A stretch of 6,521 bases of DNA, taken from CAZMVU01 sp964569295 (GTDB lineage Bacteria; Hydrogenedentota; Hydrogenedentia; Hydrogenedentales; JAGMZX01). Below are positions 1-5,055 of the stretch, piece by piece. The stretch lies in assembly GCA_964569295.1 (NCBI GenBank), contig CAZMVU010000244.1:1-6521 (forward strand). Reading direction: 5' to 3'. The first letter of the stretch is position 1. Each line of letters begins with the position of its first letter. The translations under genes were made by a program, and so were the position numbers. Below the pieces are notes generated by a model, which made no database searches, had not been told where the DNA came from, and saw only the letters and a list, made by a program, of their open reading frames with translations.

Positions 1-38
1 GCGGTACTGTCAGAGCTGTATCCTTAAGTTAACGCGTA

Positions 39-53
39 TGGGCCAACGGCCCA
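39..53. other. Short inverted repeat downstream of the M42 gene
   Basis: TGGGCC-AAC-GGCCCA forms a perfect 6-bp stem with a 3-nt loop, 56 bp past the M42 stop codon. It could be the 3'-end stem-loop of that transcript, but no U-tract follows it on the minus strand, so calling it a terminator is not justified. Nothing else is recognisable in positions 1-108. Confidence 0.3.
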
Positions 54-108
54 GGTTATGGATGCGTCTTATTCAAGCGCTGAAAGTGGTCGGCGGCGAC
101 ACGCGCCT

Positions 109-1167
109 TTACGGGATAAACGCCTCATCGCCCCGCAGGCTGCACACCCACTCGGCAACGAGTTGCGCGCACGCCTCGACGTCTTTCAATGACACCAGCT
201 CGACCGGTGTGTGCATATAACGGTTCGGCACGCCAACGGTCGCGGTGGCCACGCCGCCCCGGCTGAGTTGCATGGCGTTGGCGTCGGTGCCCGTGCCGCG
301 CGGCGACGCCCGGTGTTGCACGGCGATCTTCTTCTTCGCCGCCACGGCCAATAGTCCCTCGCGAACCACCGGGTTGATGTTCGGGCCGCGATCGAGGATG
401 GGCCCCTGGTTGATCCCGGTGAAACCGTAGCGCTCGCCCTCACCGTTCGGATGGTCCGTGGCCCACGCGACATCCACCGCGATACCCGCGTGCGGGTGGC
501 AGCCATATGCGCTTGTCGTGGCACCGCGTACGCCGATTTCTTCCTGCACCGTGGTCACGCAATATACCGCCACGTTCACCTTGCGCTTCGCGAGCATCCG
601 CATGGCCTCAAGGCATACGAACGCGCCAACGCGATCATCGAGCGCACGCGCCACCACCTTGTGGTCCCGCAACTCGATGAAGCCCTGATCGATGGTAATC
701 GGGTCGCCGACTGCCGCAATGCGCTCGGCATCGGTCTTGTCCCGCGCGCCAAGGTCGATCCACATCTGGTGGATCTCCGTGAACTTCTTCCGGTCCTGCT
801 GCGGCGTAAGGTGAATCGCCTTGCGGCCGATGACACCTGGCACAGTTTTCTTCGCGCCATGCACATGCACCCGCTGGCCCGGCAGGGTCGCGGCGTCTAC
901 CCCGCCGATGGGCACAAACCCGACAAAACCGTTATCGTCGATGGTGTTCACCATCAAACCAATCTCGTCCACATGCCCTGCCAGCATGATTCGCAAATCC
1001 GCGTCCTTGTTCTTCACATGGTACTGGTTGCCGTGACGATCCTTGTAGATCGCATCGGCATACGGCGACACGTAGTCCGCGCAAACGTTCTGTATTTTCT
1101 CCTCGAAACCCGAGGGGCTGGGCGTGGCCAGCAAGTGTTTGAGAAAGGCGTAGGATTCCTTGCGCAT
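109..1167 (-). CDS. M42 family metallopeptidase (glutamyl/deblocking aminopeptidase type)
   Basis: This is a 352-residue dinuclear-metal aminopeptidase of the M42 family (FrvX/TET/CelM-like), full length for the family. Such enzymes remove N-terminal residues from peptides in the cytosol, usually as large tetrahedral assemblies. The expected metal and catalytic residues are all visible: AGHVDEIG (H65, D67), ALDDRVG (bridging D177), the catalytic pair in QEEIGVRG (E209/E210), D232 in AVDVA, and H319 in YMHTP. The RGTGTDAN segment (residues 290-297) is also typical. There is no signal peptide. The ATG at 1167 is preceded on the minus strand by AAGGAGA (1176-1182) with an 8-nt spacer, which supports this start. 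The gene follows the prepilin-like gene after 227 bp and probably has its own leader, which carries a perfect palindrome. The exact substrate (glutamyl, leucyl or lysyl specificity) cannot be read from sequence; older annotations call such proteins endoglucanase M, which is unlikely to be the real activity. Confidence 0.93.
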   Translation of the reverse strand: MRKESYAFLKHLLATPSPSGFEEKIQNVCADYVSPYADAIYKDRHGNQYHVKNKDADLRIMLAGHVDEIGLMVNTIDDNGFVGFVPIGGVDAATLPGQRVHVHGAKKTVPGVIGRKAIHLTPQQDRKKFTEIHQMWIDLGARDKTDAERIAAVGDPITIDQGFIELRDHKVVARALDDRVGAFVCLEAMRMLAKRKVNVAVYCVTTVQEEIGVRGATTSAYGCHPHAGIAVDVAWATDHPNGEGERYGFTGINQGPILDRGPNINPVVREGLLAVAAKKKIAVQHRASPRGTGTDANAMQLSRGGVATATVGVPNRYMHTPVELVSLKDVEACAQLVAEWVCSLRGDEAFIP

Positions 1168-1175
1168 GGGAGCGT

Positions 1176-1182
1176 TCTCCTT
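1176..1182 (-). promoter_or_regulatory. Ribosome binding site of the M42 gene
   Basis: AAGGAGA on the minus strand lies 8 nt before the ATG at 1167. It fixes this start against other in-frame starts. Confidence 0.7.
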
Positions 1183-1188
1183 CTGTTT

Positions 1189-1203
1189 GATGGCGACGCC
1201 ATC
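1189..1203. promoter_or_regulatory. Perfect 15-bp palindrome in the M42 leader
   Basis: GATGGCGACGCCATC is a perfect odd-length palindrome (7-bp arms around a single base). It ends 22 bp upstream of the M42 start codon and 7 bp before its ribosome binding site. It could be a repressor site or a 5'-UTR hairpin. No regulator can be named from it. Confidence 0.35.
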
Positions 1204-1291
1204 CTACCAGAAGCGCCGTACCGCGCCGTAGCTGGCCAGCGCACAGGGTGCCGAAAGGCCCCGAGCGGCACGCACCCTCCTGGAAAGAGTG

Positions 1292-1324
1292 GCGGCCCCA
1301 GCGCGAGGGGGACGCCGGGGCCGC
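1292..1324 (-). terminator. GC-rich stem-loop after the prepilin-like gene (possible terminator)
   Basis: GCGGCCCC (1292-1299) pairs perfectly with GGGGCCGC (1317-1324). A further GCG/CGC pair inside the loop extends it to an 11-bp interrupted stem. It lies about 70 bp past the stop codon of the prepilin-like gene. The stem is very stable, but no run of T follows on either strand, so it is at best an atypical terminator or an RNA-stabilising 3' structure. Confidence 0.35.
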
Positions 1325-1394
1325 GGGACGAGGGGGATGTGCTCGGGAAAAGAACGCGTGTAAAGACTTACTGAGGAAACCACCGCACGCGCAA

Positions 1395-2360
1395 TTACAT
1401 TCCCATCATGCTCGTGCCATTGAGCATATGGTTCGATTTGTGCAGTTGCAGGCCCGCGTTGTTCACCGGAAACGGGCCATCGCCGTTTTGCCAGCGGACA
1501 AAGTCCACATGGCCATCGAGGTATAACACATTGCAGCCGCCAGGGATATGGTTAAACATGGCCGGTCCCGGCGCGAGGGCGTCCCACATAATGGCGAGGG
1601 TGGTCTGCGCCTCGACAGCCCCTGCGGGGGCGTTTACATTCGTAATAAGAAACCGCTCGATGCCTTCGCGCAGGCGGTAGGCTTTCTGCTGCCCGGTCAT
1701 GGCCACGGCGAATTCCCAGTCGCTGTCGGCGGCGGCGTGTGCACGGCGCGTGGCTTCTTTTCCGGCTGCGCCGCTATCGATGCCCCATTCCATGGCCTTC
1801 GCCATGATGTTCCGTTGCAGCGGCGTCATGGGGCCGCCCATCATGACCATGTCCTGGTTCAGTGCTTCCGGCAGTGCCCAACCGATATACGAGTACGGCA
1901 CGGCGCCGGTGATCTCACACGGCTGCACCACGCCGTCGCCCGTGAGTACGGCGCCATTGCGTTCCTCAGTATAGTCGCGCATGCCGGCGGGGCTGTTGTT
2001 CGGGCGGCTGTCCCAAGTAGCTTGCGCAAGCCCCACCTCGAGCGTGCTCGGGCACACCAGCACATCGAAATCGCTCAGATAATCGGGAAACACCCGTTCC
2101 ATGTCGGCCATCTGGTCCCAATATACCGGTTCGCCGTTACAGTACGTGCTGCGGATAGGCGGAAACTTTTCGCCCGGGTCCTCGCCGGCGTATAGCTTGA
2201 AGGTGAGTCCCATCTGCTTCAGGTTATTCTGGCAGCTGGCGCGCCGTGCCGCCTCCCGTGCGCGGCCTAGGGCCGGCACCAGCATGGCGGCCAGTATGCC
2301 GATGATGGCAATCACCACCAGCAGTTCGATGAGCGTGAAACCCACGCTTCGTGTGCGCAT
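1395..2360 (-). CDS. Prepilin-type N-terminal domain protein with H-x10-DG C-terminus (DUF1559-like)
   Basis: This is a 321-residue pseudopilin-like protein. The N-terminus is a short basic leader (MRTRSVG) followed by FTLIELLVVIAIIGILAAML, a textbook type IV prepilin segment. Prepilin peptidase should cut after G7, leaving F at +1 and the conserved E at +5. The hydrophobic helix continues into REAARRASCQNNLKQMGL, a sequence characteristic of the DUF1559/type II secretion G-like families that are expanded in planctomycetes and relatives. The C-terminus carries HIPGGCNVLYLDGHVDF (from about residue 271), a variant of the H-x9-DG signature with one extra residue. I chose the ATG at 2360 because it puts the leader at normal length and follows GGAGAG with a 7-nt spacer. 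An in-frame start at 2441 would add 27 non-conserved residues and cover the likely promoter. No pilus or secretion machinery gene is nearby, and these proteins commonly occur as scattered single genes. Their function is unknown; surface or pseudopilus assembly is inferred. Confidence 0.9.
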   Translation of the reverse strand: MRTRSVGFTLIELLVVIAIIGILAAMLVPALGRAREAARRASCQNNLKQMGLTFKLYAGEDPGEKFPPIRSTYCNGEPVYWDQMADMERVFPDYLSDFDVLVCPSTLEVGLAQATWDSRPNNSPAGMRDYTEERNGAVLTGDGVVQPCEITGAVPYSYIGWALPEALNQDMVMMGGPMTPLQRNIMAKAMEWGIDSGAAGKEATRRAHAAADSDWEFAVAMTGQQKAYRLREGIERFLITNVNAPAGAVEAQTTLAIMWDALAPGPAMFNHIPGGCNVLYLDGHVDFVRWQNGDGPFPVNNAGLQLHKSNHMLNGTSMMGM

Positions 2361-2367
2361 TGGATAT

Positions 2368-2373
2368 CTCTCC
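2368..2373 (-). promoter_or_regulatory. Ribosome binding site of the prepilin-like gene
   Basis: GGAGAG on the minus strand lies 7 nt before the ATG at 2360. It decides that start over the in-frame upstream codon at 2441. Confidence 0.65.
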
Positions 2374-2400
2374 CGGTGTGGATACACGGTCCCAGGCTGG

Positions 2401-2428
2401 GGGATAGCGTCCGCGAAGAAGCAGTCAA
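2401..2428 (-). promoter_or_regulatory. Sigma-70-like promoter candidate for the prepilin-like gene
   Basis: On the minus strand TTGACT (2423-2428) is separated by 16 bp from TATCCC (2401-2406). The -35 box matches 5 of 6 consensus bases, but the -10 box matches only 3 of 6. Transcription would start near 2394, giving a leader of about 35 nt ahead of the ribosome binding site. This was judged by eye only. Confidence 0.3.
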
Positions 2429-2503
2429 TATGGGGGGGCAAGCGCCAGCCTCGCCGCTGGATGCGTGCCCGGTGCCCCGGGTAAAGAGCGCCTGCCCTTC
2501 ACC

Positions 2504-2536
2504 TGTTGAACAGCTTGGGCTGTCCCCCGTTCAGCA
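2504..2536. other. Imperfect stem-loop downstream of the M23 peptidase gene
   Basis: TGTTGAAC (2504-2511) pairs with GTTCAGCA (2529-2536) with one G-T wobble. A competing inner stem ACAGC/GCTGT lies in the same stretch. The structure starts about 25 bp past the M23 stop codon on the minus strand. It may stabilise or end that transcript, but no U-tract follows it. The rest of 2361-2560 holds only short GC-rich inverted repeats and the promoter candidate. Confidence 0.3.
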
Positions 2537-2560
2537 TGCTTAACGTTCGCGGCCCCCGGT

Positions 2561-3097
2561 TTATTTCTCGGCCGTGTACACGGGGAGGTAATGGCGCGGC
2601 TCGACCGCCACGCCGCGCATGCGCACTTCGTAGTGCAGGTGCGGGCCGGTAGCGTTACCCGAGGCGCCCACCAAACCAATGCGCACGCGCTGGCGCACGG
2701 GCGCCCCCACCGCCACAAGAATGCGATCGAGGTGCGCGTAGAGCGTCTCGATTGTCGGAGAATGGCGGAGGATCACCGTGTGGCCGTACCCCGATTTCCA
2801 GCCGGCAAACACGACCTCGCCGTCGGCGGTGGCGTGTACGGGGGTGCCGGTCGGCGCTGCCAGGTCAAGCCCCTTGTGTACGCGGCCGCCGGCACGGCTT
2901 TCGCCAAACTCCGAGGTAATCACCGGCAGCGACTCGATAGGCCAGCGGGAAGGACGCACCACTGCGGGGCGCAGCGCCGTGGCGGGCCGTGCGATGGGTT
3001 CTTCATGGCGGGCGCATGCCGCCACTACGCCGGCCAGCATGGCCGCGAGAATCGCTACACGTATGTGGCTGTGCGCCGCGTAAAATGTCCGGATCAC
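2561..3097 (-). CDS. M23 family metallopeptidase, predicted lipoprotein
   Basis: This is a 178-residue LytM/peptidase M23 protein, predicted to cut peptidoglycan peptide cross-links or bind them in the envelope. From the GTG start, residues 1-28 form a lipoprotein signal: basic residues, a hydrophobic stretch (VAILAAMLAGV), then the lipobox VAAC with the lipidated Cys at about 28. Alanine at +2 does not suggest inner-membrane retention under the E. coli rule. The M23 domain covers about residues 60-170 and keeps the zinc and catalytic set: HKGLD (H74, D78), YAHL (H122) and PHLHYEV (H153, H155). It therefore looks like an active enzyme, not a degenerate activator such as EnvC or NlpD. It has no LysM or coiled-coil domain. 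I chose the GTG at 3097, preceded by AGGGGA at 7 nt. An ATG at 3124 is in frame but lacks a ribosome binding site and sits only about 8 nt from the predicted transcription start. Neighbours are unrelated, and a terminator plus promoter upstream suggest independent transcription. Confidence 0.92.
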   Translation of the reverse strand: MIRTFYAAHSHIRVAILAAMLAGVVAACARHEEPIARPATALRPAVVRPSRWPIESLPVITSEFGESRAGGRVHKGLDLAAPTGTPVHATADGEVVFAGWKSGYGHTVILRHSPTIETLYAHLDRILVAVGAPVRQRVRIGLVGASGNATGPHLHYEVRMRGVAVEPRHYLPVYTAEK

Positions 3098-3104
3098 GAT
3101 GTTT

Positions 3105-3110
3105 TCCCCT
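3105..3110 (-). promoter_or_regulatory. Ribosome binding site favouring the GTG start of the M23 gene
   Basis: AGGGGA on the minus strand lies 7 nt before the GTG at 3097. The upstream in-frame ATG at 3124 has no purine-rich site at a suitable distance, so the GTG is preferred. Confidence 0.6.
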
Positions 3111-3138
3111 GCACACGCAACCATCGAGCGTCACACAG

Positions 3139-3167
3139 AACATAGCACAGACAGACTACCGAGGCAA
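3139..3167 (-). promoter_or_regulatory. Sigma-70-like promoter candidate for the M23 gene
   Basis: On the minus strand TTGCCT (3162-3167) and TATGTT (3139-3144) are separated by exactly 17 bp, each matching 4 of 6 consensus bases. Transcription would begin near 3132 and give a leader of about 35 nt before the GTG start. The site follows directly after the strong terminator at 3206-3251, as expected for a fresh transcription unit. Confidence 0.45.
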
Positions 3168-3205
3168 GAAAAATCTTTACAAGAACCGCGGAATGCAAAC
3201 CCCGC

Positions 3206-3251
3206 AAAAAAAGCCAACGCCAAGGCAATGCGTATTGCCGTGGCGTTGGCT
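3206..3251 (-). terminator. Strong rho-independent terminator
   Basis: Reading the minus strand, AGCCAACGCCA (3241-3251) pairs perfectly over 11 bp with TGGCGTTGGCT (3212-3222). After a single mismatch, a further 6 bp (GGCAAT/ATTGCC) close a 4-nt loop. Seven consecutive T follow, the first of them being the last stem base (3206-3212). This is a classic intrinsic terminator for leftward transcription. It most likely ends the PPK2 transcript, whose stop codon lies about 230 nt upstream. On the plus strand the T-run is missing, so it is not bidirectional. Confidence 0.9.
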
Positions 3252-3482
3252 CATGGGACAATGCTATGAGCGGTGTCGATTTCCCGTCCGGGTGTATAGG
3301 ACAAAAACACGCTTGCGAAGTTTGACCGCTGGGTTGCGGCCCCGACCTCCGTGTCTGTCTTGCCTTGACCTCCGTGTCTTGGCCTCGCACTGGGACTTAT
3401 CGGCAGCGCGCGGCGCAAACTTAAGGGACACGGTCACCGGATGTCCGGCCGCCAACGTGGGCAAGAGACGGCAAAGGCGGGC
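3252..3482 (-). other. Gene-free 3' region between the PPK2 stop codon and its terminator
   Basis: About 230 bp separate the PPK2 stop codon from the terminator. No convincing gene is present; the small open frames here lack ribosome binding sites and recognisable content. Visible structure includes a stem-loop at 3426-3446 (GGACA/TGTCC plus CGG/CCG, with a 2-nt bulge) and a 13-bp direct repeat at 3344-3356 and 3367-3379. The stretch is either a long 3' UTR or a small RNA sharing the terminator. No promoter for a small RNA was identified. Confidence 0.4.
3344..3379. repeat. 13-bp direct repeat, 23-bp period
   Basis: GACCTCCGTGTCT occurs at 3344-3356 and again, identically, at 3367-3379. The intervening 10 bp (GTCTTGCCTT) resemble the bases after the second copy only in part. 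The repeat is outside any gene, downstream of the PPK2 gene. Confidence 0.7.
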
Positions 3483-4949
3483 CTACTCCAGCACTTCCTG
3501 CAGCCGCTCGGTCACCGTGCGCAGGGTTTTCAAGCGGGCATAGCGCTTGTCATCGCCCTCGACGATGGTCCACGGAGCACGTACCGTGCTTGTGCGCTCA
3601 ATCATGTCGGAAACGGCCTCGTAGTAGAGGTCCCATTTCTCGCGGTTGCGCCAGTCTTCCTCGGTGATCTTCCATTGTTTGGCAGGGTTGTTCTGGCGCG
3701 CTTCGAAGCGCTGCAGTTGTTCCTCAGGCGAGATGTGAATCCAGAACTTGAACAGCGCGCAGCCCGCCTCGACGAGCTCGGCCTCGAACTCGTTGACCTC
3801 GCGGTACGCACGGTACCATTCGGCAGGCGACGCAAAACCCTCGACCCGCTCGACAAGCACCCGCCCGTACCAGCTCCGGTCGAAGATGGCGAAGTGCCCG
3901 GCCTTGGGCACATCGCGCCAGAAACGCCAGAGGTAGTGATGGGTCTTTTCGTCGCCCGCGGGCGCCGCCACTGGGATCACCTCGTAGCCGCGGGGATCGA
4001 GCTCGCGCGTGAGCCGCCGGATGTTGCCGCCCTTGCCGCCGGCATCCCACCCTTCGAACACCATGGCCACTGGTTTCCGCGCCAGGTAACACAGGTGTTG
4101 CAGGCGGCGCAACTCCTCCTGAAGTTGCTTCAGTTCCTTGTCGTAGTCGTCCTTGTCGATGCTGAGAGACAGGTCCACCCGCTCGAGCGGGCTCGTGCGC
4201 CGGGTGGCGGGCGGCGGCGCCTCGGCCGATTCGCCCGGGCTGAGTGCGGCGGCATGCTCGAAGGCGGCGGCGAGGGTCTCCGCGACCTTCAAGGAGCCAA
4301 AGCGTTCATCGGTGGCGGGGACCAGGGTCCAGGGCGCAAAGGGCGTCGAGGTCTCGCGCAGCATTTCCTCGACCGCCTGGTAGAACTTGTCGTAGGCTTT
4401 GTGCTGCTTCTTTTCCGAGCCCCCCACGCGCCAGGCATAGGCCGGGTCGGATTGCAGTTTCTTGAAACGCTTGGCCTGCTCTTTCTTGCTGATGTGCAGG
4501 AAAAACTTCACCAGCACCACGCCGTCATCCGCGAGCTGCCGCTCGAACACGCGCATACGCGCGTAGGCTTCCTGCAGCTCAGCACCCTTGCGCTTGCCGA
4601 ACACCACGTCGTCCAGCACTTGCCGGTACCAGCTCCGGTCGAAAATGCCAATGGTCCCGTGGGCGGGCAATTTGTTCCAGAAGCGGTGCATGGGCGGGTA
4701 GAGCTGCTCTTCGGGCGTTGGCGGGCCGATGGTATGCACGTTGTAACCGCGTGGATCCAGCGGCTGCAACAAACGCCCCAGCACCGTGCCCTTGCCCGCC
4801 GCGTCCCACCCCTCGAACACGACTACGGCCGGCACCGCCGCCGCATGCAGCTTGCGCTGAAGCTCTGGGAGGACGATATCGAGCGTGTCCTGCGCCTCTT
4901 TGTACGCTTTTTTCGAGAGCGCCGCATCAAGGTCGAGGGTTTCAAGCAT
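3483..4949 (-). CDS. pap: Polyphosphate:AMP phosphotransferase (two-domain PPK2 family)
   Basis: This is a 488-residue protein made of two PPK2 domains in tandem (about residues 1-230 and 258-488), joined by a Pro/Ala/Glu-rich linker. The layout and length match class II PPK2 enzymes (PAP), which transfer phosphate from polyphosphate to AMP to make ADP in the cytosol. Domain 1 has Walker A GWDAAGKG (47-54) and Walker B-like IFDRSWY (FDRSWY at 103-108). Domain 2 has GWDAGGKG (300-307) and IFDRSWY (FDRSWY at 356-361). LDPRGY follows the P-loop in both halves. C-terminal to it, domain 2 has KITEEDWRNREKWDLYYEAV, typical of the PPK2 lid and base region. I chose the ATG at 4949, with AGGGA 8 nt upstream and a MLETLDLD start. 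A GTG at 4991 would add 14 residues without a ribosome binding site. The gene lies 106 bp after the IMPase gene and ends before a strong terminator. Both halves retaining DRSWY is notable, since one half is usually described as degenerate. AMP preference is inferred from architecture only. Confidence 0.93.
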   Translation of the reverse strand: MLETLDLDAALSKKAYKEAQDTLDIVLPELQRKLHAAAVPAVVVFEGWDAAGKGTVLGRLLQPLDPRGYNVHTIGPPTPEEQLYPPMHRFWNKLPAHGTIGIFDRSWYRQVLDDVVFGKRKGAELQEAYARMRVFERQLADDGVVLVKFFLHISKKEQAKRFKKLQSDPAYAWRVGGSEKKQHKAYDKFYQAVEEMLRETSTPFAPWTLVPATDERFGSLKVAETLAAAFEHAAALSPGESAEAPPPATRRTSPLERVDLSLSIDKDDYDKELKQLQEELRRLQHLCYLARKPVAMVFEGWDAGGKGGNIRRLTRELDPRGYEVIPVAAPAGDEKTHHYLWRFWRDVPKAGHFAIFDRSWYGRVLVERVEGFASPAEWYRAYREVNEFEAELVEAGCALFKFWIHISPEEQLQRFEARQNNPAKQWKITEEDWRNREKWDLYYEAVSDMIERTSTVRAPWTIVEGDDKRYARLKTLRTVTERLQEVLE

Positions 4950-4957
4950 GGTTGATT

Positions 4958-4962
4958 TCCCT
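4958..4962 (-). promoter_or_regulatory. Ribosome binding site of the PPK2 gene
   Basis: AGGGA on the minus strand lies 8 nt before the ATG at 4949. It decides this start over the in-frame GTG at 4991. Confidence 0.6.
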
Positions 4963-4993
4963 AATCTCGCAAACAGACCGCGAATTGCCACCG

Positions 4994-5012
4994 TCTATAT
5001 GGCAGTTTGCCA
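4994..5012 (-). promoter_or_regulatory. Palindrome and possible -10 element in the PPK2 leader
   Basis: TGGCA-GTT-TGCCA (5000-5012) is a perfect inverted repeat in the 106-bp gap between the IMPase and PPK2 genes. A TATAGA hexamer (4994-4999, minus strand) directly abuts it, but no good -35 box is visible. It could be an operator over a promoter, or a small mRNA hairpin. It is too short to act as a terminator. Confidence 0.25.
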
Positions 5013-5055
5013 CGACCAAAAGCGGCCTTTATTCGCAGTCTGGGCGCGAAATACG

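Noticed and set aside
451..1374. A 307-codon open frame on the plus strand, opposite the M42 gene and its leader.
   Set aside because: It is antisense to a gene with a complete catalytic motif set, is rich in His and Arg with no domain pattern, and is explained by codon bias of the real gene.
1340..1375. A promoter on the minus strand starting from TTTACA upstream of the M42 gene.
   Set aside because: The -35-like hexamer is good, but the hexamer 17 bp downstream (CACATC) does not resemble a -10 box.
1548..2195. A 215-codon plus-strand open frame opposite the prepilin-like gene.
   Set aside because: It is antisense to a gene with clear prepilin features, and its predicted protein has no recognisable family features.
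3094..3390. A 98-codon minus-strand open frame running through the terminator into the M23 gene.
   Set aside because: It crosses the strong terminator and the M23 promoter and overlaps the M23 start in another frame, with no ribosome binding site or recognisable content.
3426..3446. The stem-loop just after the PPK2 gene as its terminator.
   Set aside because: The stem is short and bulged and has no following U-tract; the structure at 3206-3251 is far better.
3264..3464. A possible 66-residue gene on the minus strand ending just before the terminator.
   Set aside because: Its position is attractive, but it would start with TTG, has no ribosome binding site, and its Arg-rich composition looks like translated non-coding DNA containing the 13-bp repeat.
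3441..4955. A 504-codon open frame on the plus strand, opposite the PPK2 gene.
   Set aside because: It mirrors the PPK2 gene almost exactly, lacks recognisable domains, and is a common product of GC-rich coding DNA read on the opposite strand. The minus-strand protein has unmistakable PPK2 motifs in both halves.
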